Below are positions 14,773-21,421 of a stretch of DNA of 23,097 nucleotides, one piece after another; position 1 is the stretch's first letter, and each line of letters begins with the position of its first letter. The notes under the pieces are model-generated. The model made no database searches, had not been told where the DNA came from, and worked only from the letters and a program-made list of their open reading frames with translations. The stretch comes from Marmoricola sp. (GTDB lineage Bacteria > Actinomycetota > Actinomycetes > Propionibacteriales > Nocardioidaceae). Location of the stretch: positions 1-23,097 of the forward strand of contig JASLCW010000042.1 in NCBI GenBank assembly GCA_030151765.1, written 5' to 3'. Position numbers and translations under genes: made by a program.

Positions 14773-16023
14773 GTGTCGTCTTCCGGTTCCGCGCGCAGCC
14801 GCGCCGGAGTGGCGGTCGCGGTCGCCATGACCGTGATGAACCTCGGCACCTACGGCTACACGATGGTGGCGGCCCGGCTCCTCGGGCCACGCACCTACGG
14901 CGAGTTCACCGCGCTGATGTCGACGCTTCTCGTCCTCGGGGTGGCCCAGCTCGGTCTCCAGGCCACCGCGGCACGCCGCCTCGCCGCCGATCCCGAGCAT
15001 CTCGCCGCGGTACGGCGCTCCACGCGCGCGGTGACCCTGACCGCGGCGACACTGATCGGCATCGGCAGCCTGCTCGCCGCACCCCTGCTCGCCTCCGCAC
15101 TGCACCTGCACTCGCTCCTGGCCGCCGCACTCGTCGCCCCCGCTGCCTTCGCGATGACCCTGATGGGCGGTCAGGCGGGCATCCTCCAGGGCGAGCGTCG
15201 CTGGAATGCGCTGGCGGTCGTCTACCTCAGCAACGGCCTGCCGCGGCTGGCGATCGGCACCGCGCTGCTGCTCTGGCAGACCAATGCCACCACGGCCATG
15301 CTGGCGGTCTGCCTCAGCCAGTTCGTGCCGGTCGTCGTCGGCGCGGTCGCCCTCGGCGAGCGCCCTGCGATGCGGCCGCAGGCCGGAGCTCCGGGGCGCC
15401 GCGAGGTGGCCGTCGAGAGCCTCCACGCCAGCGCCACGCTGCTCACCTTCTTCGTGCTCAGCAGTATCGACATCCTGATCGCCCGCAACCGGCTCGACGC
15501 GCACGACGCCGGGCTCTACGCCGCCGGCCTGATCGTGGTGAAGGCGGTGCTCTTCCTGCCGCAGTTCGTCATGGTGGTGGCCTTCCCGACGATGTCCCGC
15601 CCCGAGCAGCATCGACGCGCGGTCCAGCTCAGCCTGGCGCTCGTCGCCGGACTGGGACTGGCATGCGTGGCCGGGACGCTGGTCCTCCCCGGGCTGGCGA
15701 TGATCGTCGCGGGCGGACCGGCGTACGAGGCCATCCGCGGCAGCCTGTGGCAGTTCGCGCTGCTCGGCACCACGCTCTCGGTGCTGCAACTGCTGGTCTA
15801 CAGCGTGCTCGCACAGCGCTCACGCAGGGCGAGCGTCGTCGTCGGAATCGGCATCATCGCCCTGGTCGCCGCCGGTTCGACGGCGACCGACTGGAGCGAG
15901 CTCCTGCACCGGGTGCTGCTGGTCGACGCGGTCCTGGCCGCGGTGCTGCTGGCCCTCGGCCTCAGTGGGCGGCCTCGTGCCAGCTCCGCCCCGTCCCCAC
16001 GGAGACGTCCAGCGGCACGGTGA
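14773..16023 (+). CDS. Wzx/MATE-like polysaccharide flippase
   Basis: A 416-residue polytopic membrane protein of the polysaccharide-exporter (MOP) superfamily. It opens with GVAVAVAMTVMNLGTYGYTM and AARLLGPRTYGEFTALMS, the classic start of O-antigen/teichoic-acid flippases. About twelve membrane segments follow. SSIDILIARNRL at about 229-240 matches the family's D-x-L-x-A element on a central helix. It would move lipid-linked glycan intermediates across the membrane for the cluster. The GTG at 14773 has a TAAGGT -10 six bases upstream. The gene diverges from the polytopic membrane protein. Its last 20 codons (an Arg/Pro/Ser-rich tail) overlap the 3' end of convergent polA by 62 bases. The family call is firm; the cargo is unknown. 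Confidence 0.87.
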   Translation: MSSSGSARSRAGVAVAVAMTVMNLGTYGYTMVAARLLGPRTYGEFTALMSTLLVLGVAQLGLQATAARRLAADPEHLAAVRRSTRAVTLTAATLIGIGSLLAAPLLASALHLHSLLAAALVAPAAFAMTLMGGQAGILQGERRWNALAVVYLSNGLPRLAIGTALLLWQTNATTAMLAVCLSQFVPVVVGAVALGERPAMRPQAGAPGRREVAVESLHASATLLTFFVLSSIDILIARNRLDAHDAGLYAAGLIVVKAVLFLPQFVMVVAFPTMSRPEQHRRAVQLSLALVAGLGLACVAGTLVLPGLAMIVAGGPAYEAIRGSLWQFALLGTTLSVLQLLVYSVLAQRSRRASVVVGIGIIALVAAGSTATDWSELLHRVLLVDAVLAAVLLALGLSGRPRASSAPSPRRRPAAR

Positions 16024-18622
16024 GCTCGGCGGCGGCGCCCATCTGCTCGCGAACCAGCTTCTCCAGCGCATCGCTCTCGCCGGGCGCGACCTCGAGGACG
16101 AGTTCGTCGTGCACCTGCAGCAGGATCCGTGAGGTCAGCCCGGCCGCCACGATCGCCCGACCGACGCCGAGCATCGCGTTCTTGATGATGTCCGCGGCAG
16201 AGCCCTGGATCGGCGCGTTGAGCGCCATCCGCTCGGCCATCTCACGGCGCTGCCGGTTGTCGCTGTTGAGGTCCGGCAGGTAGCGCCGACGGCCGAAGAT
16301 GGTCTCGGTGAAGCCGCTACCGCGGGCCTCCTGTACGACGCCGTCGAGGTAGTCGCGCACACCGCCGAAGGTCTCGAAGTACTCGTCCATCAGCCCGCGC
16401 GCCTCACCGGTGTCGATGCGCAGCTGCTGGCTCAGCCCGTACGCCGACAGTCCGTAGGCCAGGCCGTAGTTCATGGCCTTGATCTTGGCCCGCATCTCCG
16501 TGGTCACCTCGTCGGGCGCCACGTCGAAGACTCGCGAGGCCGTCACCGAGTGGAAGTCCTGACCCGACCGGAAGGCCTCGATCAGCGCCTCGTCCTCGGA
16601 GAGGTGGGCCATGATCCGCATCTCGATCTGGCTGTAGTCGGCCGTCATCAGCGTCTCGAAGCCCTCGCCCACGACGAAGGCCTCGCGGATCCGGCGGCCG
16701 GCCTCGGTGCGGACCGGGATGTTCTGCAGGTTGGGGTCGGTGCTGGAGAGCCGCCCGGTCGCGGCCACGATCTGGTTGAAGGTGGTGTGGATGCGGCCGT
16801 CAGGCGCGGTGGACTTCAACAGCCCCTCGACGGTCTGCCGCAGCCGGGTCACGTCGCGGTGCCGCAGCAGGTGTTGCAGGAAGGGGTGCTCGGTCTGCTC
16901 GTAGAGCGTCGCCAGCGCATCGGCATCGGTCGTGTAGCCGGTCTTGGTGCGCTTCGTCTTGGGCATGTCCAGCTCGTCGAAGAGCACCACCTGCAGCTGC
17001 TTGGGCGAGCCGAGGTTGATCTCCTTGCCGATGACCTCGTAGGCCTCCTGCGCGGCGCTGCGCACCTGGTCACCGAACTCGGACTCGAGGGACTCGAGGT
17101 AGTCGACATCGACGGCGATGCCGGTCGCCTCCATCTCGACGATGCTGCCCACCAGGGGGAGCTCGATGTCGTGCAGCAGTGCGGTGCCGCCGCGATCCTC
17201 GAGCTCGCCGCGGAGGGTCTCGGCGAGGTCGAGGGTGGCGCGGGCGTGCAGCATCGCGGTCTCCCCCACCTCGTCGCTCGCCTCGAAGAGGGCCTCCTGG
17301 TCGTCGTGCGCCTCCGGCCGCAGCTCCCGCTTGAGATAGCGCACCGTGAGGTCGGCCTGCGCGTAGGCACGCTGGTCGGGCGCGACCAGGTAGGCCATCA
17401 GGGCGGTGTCGTCGACGAGACCGCCCAGGGTCCACCCGTGCGCCCGCAGCGCCAACCACGGGCCGTTGGCGTCGTGCATGATCTTGGGGACGTCCTCGTC
17501 GGCCAGCCAGGCGGCGAGCGCCTGCTCGTCGGCCGCGGTCATCGACTCGACGTCGGCATAGCCGGCGCCGCCGTTGGCGTCGCACCACGCAAGGCCCTCG
17601 ACGCGGCCGGTGCCCGATCCCCAGGACGCCCGGAGGTGCAGCCCGACGGGCCCGGGAGCCAGCCCGGTCAGGAATTCGGCGAGGGCACCGGCGGCGACGA
17701 TGCTGCCGTCGAGCTCGAGACCCGGCTCGGGCGTGGGCTCCTCGTCGGGAGCGAGCGTGTCGGTGATGCGGGTGCGCAACTCGCCGCGGAATTCCAGCTC
17801 GTCGAGGAGCTCGATGGCGGCCGGGCGGTCCCACTCGGTCCGGGCCAGGCCGGCCGGGGCCACCGGCAGCGGCAGGTCGCGCACCAGGGCGTTGAGCCGC
17901 CGGTTGCGGATCACGTCGTCGAGGTGCTCGCGGAGCGCCTCACCCTTCTTGCCGGTGATCTCGTCCGCGCGGGCGATCACGTTGTGGAGCCCGTCGTACG
18001 TGTTGATCCACTTGGCGGCGAAGCCGGCGCCGACACCGGGCACGCCCGGGAGGTTGTCGGAGGCCTCGCCCACCAGCGCGGCCAGCTCCGGATAGCGATG
18101 CGGGGGTACGCCGTACTTCTCCTCGACGTACGCCGGGGTCAGCCGGGCCAGGTCGGACACCCCGCGCATCGGGTAGAGCACCGTCGAGGTGTCGGTGACC
18201 AGCTGGATCGAGTCGCGGTCGCCGGTGAGGATCAGCACCTCGAAGCCCTCGGCCAGCGCCTCCGTGGTGAGCGTCGCGATGATGTCGTCGGCCTCGTAGC
18301 CGTCGATCGAGACGTGCGGGATCCGGAAGCTGTCCAGCAGCGCCTGGATCAGCGGCAGCTGGCTCTTGAACTCGTCGGGCGTCTTGTTGCGCTTCGCCTT
18401 GTACTCGCTGTACTCGGCGAGCCGGAAGGTCTGCCGGGACTTGTCGAAGGCGACACCCACATGGGTCGGTTGCTCGTCGCGGAGCACGTTGACCAACATC
18501 GACGTGAAGCCGTAGACGGCATTGGTCGATTGACCGGTGCCGGTCGTGAAGTTCTCCACCGGTAGCGCGAAGAAGGCGCGATAGGCGAGCGAATGTCCGT
18601 CGAGAAGGAGCAGGCGAGCCAC
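15962..18622 (-). CDS. polA: DNA polymerase I
   Basis: An 886-residue DNA polymerase I for repair and Okazaki-fragment processing. Residues 1 to about 300 are the 5'-3' exonuclease, opening LLLLDGHSLAYRAFFAL. The middle domain (about 310-500) is a 3'-5' exonuclease remnant: the DxE catalytic segment reads VGLHLRASWG, so proofreading is probably lost, as in other actinobacteria. The polymerase domain has motif A DYSQIEMR from Asp662, motif B RAKIKAMNYGLAYG from Arg711 with Lys715 and Tyr719, and motif C HDE at 838-840. Tyr719 is at the Taq Phe667 position. The GTG at 18622 was chosen because a TAGGGT -10 ends 6 bases upstream and the catalytic N-terminus starts at once. The closing WHEAAH is typical, so the overlap with the flippase tail is genuine. 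Confidence 0.97.
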   Translation of the reverse strand: MARLLLLDGHSLAYRAFFALPVENFTTGTGQSTNAVYGFTSMLVNVLRDEQPTHVGVAFDKSRQTFRLAEYSEYKAKRNKTPDEFKSQLPLIQALLDSFRIPHVSIDGYEADDIIATLTTEALAEGFEVLILTGDRDSIQLVTDTSTVLYPMRGVSDLARLTPAYVEEKYGVPPHRYPELAALVGEASDNLPGVPGVGAGFAAKWINTYDGLHNVIARADEITGKKGEALREHLDDVIRNRRLNALVRDLPLPVAPAGLARTEWDRPAAIELLDELEFRGELRTRITDTLAPDEEPTPEPGLELDGSIVAAGALAEFLTGLAPGPVGLHLRASWGSGTGRVEGLAWCDANGGAGYADVESMTAADEQALAAWLADEDVPKIMHDANGPWLALRAHGWTLGGLVDDTALMAYLVAPDQRAYAQADLTVRYLKRELRPEAHDDQEALFEASDEVGETAMLHARATLDLAETLRGELEDRGGTALLHDIELPLVGSIVEMEATGIAVDVDYLESLESEFGDQVRSAAQEAYEVIGKEINLGSPKQLQVVLFDELDMPKTKRTKTGYTTDADALATLYEQTEHPFLQHLLRHRDVTRLRQTVEGLLKSTAPDGRIHTTFNQIVAATGRLSSTDPNLQNIPVRTEAGRRIREAFVVGEGFETLMTADYSQIEMRIMAHLSEDEALIEAFRSGQDFHSVTASRVFDVAPDEVTTEMRAKIKAMNYGLAYGLSAYGLSQQLRIDTGEARGLMDEYFETFGGVRDYLDGVVQEARGSGFTETIFGRRRYLPDLNSDNRQRREMAERMALNAPIQGSAADIIKNAMLGVGRAIVAAGLTSRILLQVHDELVLEVAPGESDALEKLVREQMGAAAELTVPLDVSVGTGRSWHEAAH

Positions 18623-18628
18623 ACCCCG

Positions 18629-18634
18629 ACCCTA
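18629..18634 (-). promoter_or_regulatory. -10 hexamer TAGGGT for a leaderless polA transcript
   Basis: On the minus strand TAGGGT at 18634-18629 ends 6 bases before the polA GTG at 18622. No ribosome-binding site is present, and the -35 region is G+C-rich. It shares the 50-base gap with the divergent thioesterase gene. Confidence 0.6.
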
Positions 18635-18672
18635 ATGGTCGGCGGGGACAGCGTGGGAGGGAGGATGAACGC

Positions 18673-19101
18673 ATGACTGAGCAGACTGACGCGATGGCCT
18701 TCCTTGAGGGCGCCCCGGAGGGCATGGGCGGCCTCAACATCAAGATGGGCATCGAGATCATCGAAGCCAGCGCCGAGCGTGTCGTCGGCACGATGCCGGT
18801 CAAGGGCAACACCCAGCCCTACGGCCTCCTCCACGGAGGCGCCTCCGTCGTCCTCGCCGAGACGCTGGGCTCGATCGGCTCCGCGCTGCACGGCGCACCG
18901 GACCGGCTGTCGGTGGGCGTGGACATCAATGCCACCCACCACCGCTCCGCCACCGAGGGCATCGTCACCGGTACGGCGACCGCCATCCATCTCGGGCGTA
19001 CGACGGCCGCCTACGAGGTCGTGATCACCGACGAGCGCGGCAAGCGGATCTGCACCTCGCGGATCACCTGCGCGCTCATGCCCGCAGAGCGCTTCGCCTG
19101 A
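18673..19101 (+). CDS. PaaI-family hotdog-fold thioesterase
   Basis: A 142-residue acyl-CoA thioesterase of the PaaI/hotdog superfamily, which hydrolyses acyl- or aryl-CoA thioesters. The signature GLLHGGASVVLAETLGS lies at residues 51-67, with His54 and Gly55-Gly56 lining the active site and Glu63 the likely catalytic acid. SVGVDINATHH and GRTTAAYEVVI follow in family order. The ATG at 18673 has a GGGAGGGAGGA ribosome-binding site just upstream, in contrast to the leaderless polA diverging from it 50 bases away. It is followed by a convergent gap carrying an unusual repeat. The substrate is not identifiable; such genes are often found beside polA in actinobacteria. Confidence 0.92.
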   Translation: MTEQTDAMAFLEGAPEGMGGLNIKMGIEIIEASAERVVGTMPVKGNTQPYGLLHGGASVVLAETLGSIGSALHGAPDRLSVGVDINATHHRSATEGIVTGTATAIHLGRTTAAYEVVITDERGKRICTSRITCALMPAERFA

Positions 19102-19127
19102 GGTCGGTCGTCACGTCCGTCCCAGGT

Positions 19128-19201
19128 TTCCCATGTGATCCAGGGGTGTTGGTGCGTCACACAAGATGCATCGCATGTGGGGCGCCAACTTCCCATGTGA
19201 T
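19128..19201. repeat. Direct-repeat-flanked hairpin element of unknown nature
   Basis: The 12-mer TTCCCATGTGAT occurs at 19128-19139 and again, identically, at 19190-19201. Between them, GTTGGTGC (19149-19156) pairs with GCGCCAAC (19182-19189) with one G-T wobble, and an inner CACA/TGTG stem encloses ATGC-ATC-GCAT. A third CATGTG core lies at 19174. The element sits between the 3' ends of two convergent genes, so it is not an obvious operator for either. It could be a small mobile or dispersed repeat, a structured RNA or a protein-binding site. Confidence 0.5.
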
Positions 19202-19300
19202 GCGCGGGCCCTTGTCGACGCGGTACGACGGAGGCGGGCCGATGCGGTCGCGGCTCGAACCGAAGCAGCCTGGTGCGCGCCCGGCGGAGAAAGAAACGCC

Positions 19301-19861
19301 TCAGCGCGAGGAGAGCGCCTCCCGGCGTCGTACCAGGCGGCGCTCGGCCAGGACGTGGCCGACCGACCGGCCACCGGGCGTCCGGGGCGCCAGGCGCATC
19401 CGGAGTGCCGCGGTCGAACTGACCCGCACGGTGAAGACGGTGCCGAGTCCGAGACGCGCGAGGAAGCGGTTCGTCTCCCGTGAGCCGCTGGTGGTCACGG
19501 CGGTGATCCGGGTGGTGTCCTTCTCCTCTGCCCACGCGACGGCCGCGTCGAGCATCTGGTGCGCATAGCCGTGTCGCCGGTGGTCGGGATGCACCGCAAG
19601 GTACGACGTGTGTACCGCGTCCTCGTTGCTCAGCGGACCGATCGGGGCGCGACGCAGGTGGATCGCGGCCACCACGCGGCCGTCGAACTCACCGACGAGG
19701 ATCCGCTGGTCGGGATCGACGGACATCCGGGCGACCGCGGCCGCCGCCTCCGTGTTGTCGGGCTCGGCGCTCGCCGTGTGGCCGGACAGGCCCCAGAGCG
19801 TCACCAGCGCGGTGGCGTCGTCGGGAGTCGCATCGCGGACCAGCAGGGGAAGGCGCGGCAT
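19301..19861 (-). CDS. GNAT-family N-acetyltransferase
   Basis: A 186-residue GNAT acetyltransferase that would transfer an acetyl group from acetyl-CoA to an amine. The fold starts at LLVRDATPDDATALVTLW (residues 6-23). Motif A, TSYLAVHPDHRRHGYAHQML, lies at about 85-104 with the acetyl-CoA-binding RRHGYA loop. ETNRFLARLGL near the end is the usual motif B helix. The C-terminus is unusually basic. The ATG at 19861 has GAGG seven bases upstream. An alternative leaderless start at 19918 exists, since TACGAT lies 5 bases before it, and would add 19 residues without adding to the fold. The substrate is unknown. The gene is convergent with the thioesterase and divergent from livK. Confidence 0.85.
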   Translation of the reverse strand: MPRLPLLVRDATPDDATALVTLWGLSGHTASAEPDNTEAAAAVARMSVDPDQRILVGEFDGRVVAAIHLRRAPIGPLSNEDAVHTSYLAVHPDHRRHGYAHQMLDAAVAWAEEKDTTRITAVTTSGSRETNRFLARLGLGTVFTVRVSSTAALRMRLAPRTPGGRSVGHVLAERRLVRRREALSSR

Positions 19862-19923
19862 CGCGTTACCTCGGATCGTTCGGGTCGGACGGGCTGAGCC
19901 GTCCCCCGGCGGACTCATCGCTG

Positions 19924-19929
19924 ATCGTA
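19924..19929 (-). promoter_or_regulatory. -10 hexamer TACGAT for the GNAT gene
   Basis: On the minus strand TACGAT at 19929-19924 would start transcription near 19917. That gives either a leaderless mRNA from the ATG at 19918 or a leader of about 55 bases carrying the GAGG site before the ATG at 19861. Confidence 0.4.
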
Positions 19930-19958
19930 AGGGAGAGCCGTCCCGACCGGTATCGGAA

Positions 19959-19982
19959 CCCGGAATTCGATCGGCTTCCGGG
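19959..19982. promoter_or_regulatory. Inverted repeat upstream of livK (possible operator)
   Basis: CCCGGAA (19959-19965) and TTCCGGG (19976-19982) form a perfect dyad with a 10-base centre, about 65 bases upstream of the livK -35 box. Two-fold symmetry and spacing fit a dimeric regulator site, but no regulator is encoded nearby in the window. Confidence 0.3.
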
Positions 19983-20012
19983 GGTGTTCGTACCGAAATC
20001 TGACGGTATCCG

Positions 20013-20038
20013 GCAGGTTTCGCTTCGGAAACGTCTGC
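20013..20038. promoter_or_regulatory. Imperfect inverted repeat just before the livK promoter
   Basis: GCAG-GTTTC (20013-20021) pairs with GAAAC and CTGC (20028-20038) around GCTTCG, with a 2-base bulge. It ends 10 bases before the -35 box at 20048, a usual place for an activator site. It could also be a weak terminator. Confidence 0.3.
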
Positions 20039-20047
20039 GCGATTTGC

Positions 20048-20076
20048 TTGACACTGCCCACATGGCGGACAAAGGT
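20048..20076 (+). promoter_or_regulatory. livK promoter
   Basis: A perfect TTGACA -35 box (20048-20053) is followed after 17 bases by AAAGGT (20071-20076), a poor -10 box. Transcription would start near 20083, leaving a leader of about 32 bases with GGAGGG at 20105-20110. The strong -35 with a weak -10 suggests regulated expression. Confidence 0.5.
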
Positions 20077-20114
20077 TCCGACCACCCGTACCCATCCTGA
20101 CCTACGGAGGGCAG

Positions 20115-21329
20115 ATGCAGCACCAGATCAAGCTGGCCGCAATCGTCGGTTCCATCGCACTCGCCGCCACCGCGTGTGGCACCGCGAAGACGGACAACAC
20201 GACGAGCAGCAGCGGCGGCAACCTCAAGGACCTCCCGGTCCAGACCTCGATCTCGGTTCCGGCCGATGCGGCCAACCCGGCCGGCGACGGCAAGGCAACC
20301 TGCCCCGCAGGCACGACGATCGCCTACATCGGTGCCGAGACCGGCCCGAACGCCCAGCTCGGAATCAACATCTTCCAGGGCGCGCAGCTGGCCATCACCC
20401 AGCACAACAAGGCCAACCCGAACTGCCAGGTGAAGTTCAAGAAGTTCGACACCGAGGGCGACCCCAACAAGGCCACCGGCCCGGTCACCCAGGCAACCAA
20501 GGAAGCCGACATCGTCGGCGTCATCGGTCTCCCCTTCTCGGGTGAGTCCCAGGCCACCGGCAACATCTTCGAGCAGGCCGGTCTGGTGCACATCACGCCG
20601 TCCGCCACGAACCCGGGCCTGACCAAGAACGGCTGGAAGACCTTCTTCCGCGGCCTCGGCAACGACAGCGTCCAGGGTCCGGCCGCGGCCGACCTGGCCT
20701 CGAAGCTCGGCGCCAAGAAGGTCTACGTCGTCCAGGACGACTCGGACTACGGCATCGGCCTCGCCACCACCGCCAAGGCAGCGCTCGGCTCGAACCTGGC
20801 CGGCAGCGACAAGGTGACCACCGGTCAGAAGGACTTCTCGGCCACGGTCTCCAAGATCATGAACGCCAAGCCGGACGCGGTCTTCTACTCGGGCTACTAC
20901 GCCGAGGCGGCGCCCTTCGACCAGCAGCTGGTCGCCAAGGGCTACAAGGGCGCCTTCATCGGCCCCGACGGCGTGAAGGACGACCAGTTCATCAAGCAGG
21001 CCGGTTCGGCGTCGAGCAACGCCTACTTCACCTGCCCCTGCCTCCCGGGTGAGCTGATCCCGGCCTTCGAGAAGGCCTACAAGGCGGCCTTCAACGGCGA
21101 GCCGGGCACCTACTCGGCCGAGTCGTACGACGTCGCCACGATCCTGCTCAAGGGCATCGACGCCGGCAACCAGACCCGTCCGAAGCTGCTCGCCTATGTG
21201 ACCAACTACAGCGGCGTGGGCCTGACCAAGCCGTTCAAGTGGGACAGCACCGGCGAACTCGCCAAGTCGTCCGTCTACGGATACAAGGTCGACAACGGCA
21301 AGATCGTCTCCGTCGGCACCATCGGCTGA
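20115..21329 (+). CDS. livK: Branched-chain amino-acid-type ABC transporter substrate-binding lipoprotein
   Basis: A 404-residue extracytoplasmic solute-binding protein of the Leu/Ile/Val-binding (Periplas_BP_6) family, anchored as a lipoprotein. The signal peptide ends in LAATAC with the lipidated Cys21, followed by a Thr/Ser/Gly/Asn-rich linker. The mature fold has IAYIGAETGPNAQLG, IVGVIGLPFSGESQAT with the ligand-contact serine/threonine region, and VYVVQDDSDYGIGL, all typical. GGAGGG at 20105-20110 supports the ATG at 20115. It heads a liv-type cluster, with permeases livH and livM downstream after a terminator. Codon use is extremely biased to C-ending codons, as in highly expressed genes. 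The ligand may be branched-chain amino acids or a related small amide or acid; family alone cannot tell. Confidence 0.93.
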   Translation: MQHQIKLAAIVGSIALAATACGTAKTDNTTSSSGGNLKDLPVQTSISVPADAANPAGDGKATCPAGTTIAYIGAETGPNAQLGINIFQGAQLAITQHNKANPNCQVKFKKFDTEGDPNKATGPVTQATKEADIVGVIGLPFSGESQATGNIFEQAGLVHITPSATNPGLTKNGWKTFFRGLGNDSVQGPAAADLASKLGAKKVYVVQDDSDYGIGLATTAKAALGSNLAGSDKVTTGQKDFSATVSKIMNAKPDAVFYSGYYAEAAPFDQQLVAKGYKGAFIGPDGVKDDQFIKQAGSASSNAYFTCPCLPGELIPAFEKAYKAAFNGEPGTYSAESYDVATILLKGIDAGNQTRPKLLAYVTNYSGVGLTKPFKWDSTGELAKSSVYGYKVDNGKIVSVGTIG

Positions 21330-21341
21330 TCATCTGATCGC

Positions 21342-21379
21342 GAGAGGGGGCCGCCCGTCATCCCGGGCGACCCCCTCTC
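21342..21379. terminator. Terminator or attenuator between livK and livH
   Basis: GAGAGGGGG (21342-21350) pairs with CCCCCTCTC (21371-21379). After one mismatch, CGCCCG pairs with CGGGCG around a 6-base loop. It lies 12 bases after livK. Partial termination here would give the binding protein much more mRNA than the permeases. Confidence 0.8.
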
Positions 21380-21421
21380 CTTTCGGCATCACTGAGCTAG
21401 TCGCGACCGGGAAGGATCCCC

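Noticed and set aside
13521..16283. Plus-strand open frame of 920 codons
   Set aside because: It spans two unrelated genes (the polytopic protein and the flippase) and the polA end in the wrong frame. No motif supports it.
16550..18565. Plus-strand open frame of 671 codons
   Set aside because: A mirror of polA, rich in Leu/Val/Gly/His with no domain. polA itself is certain.
19146..19568. Plus-strand frame with a CxxC pair (CIACGAP) near its start, at first sight a zinc finger
   Set aside because: It has no ribosome-binding site, runs antisense through the GNAT gene and lacks a second metal-binding pair. The Cys codons come from the repeat element.
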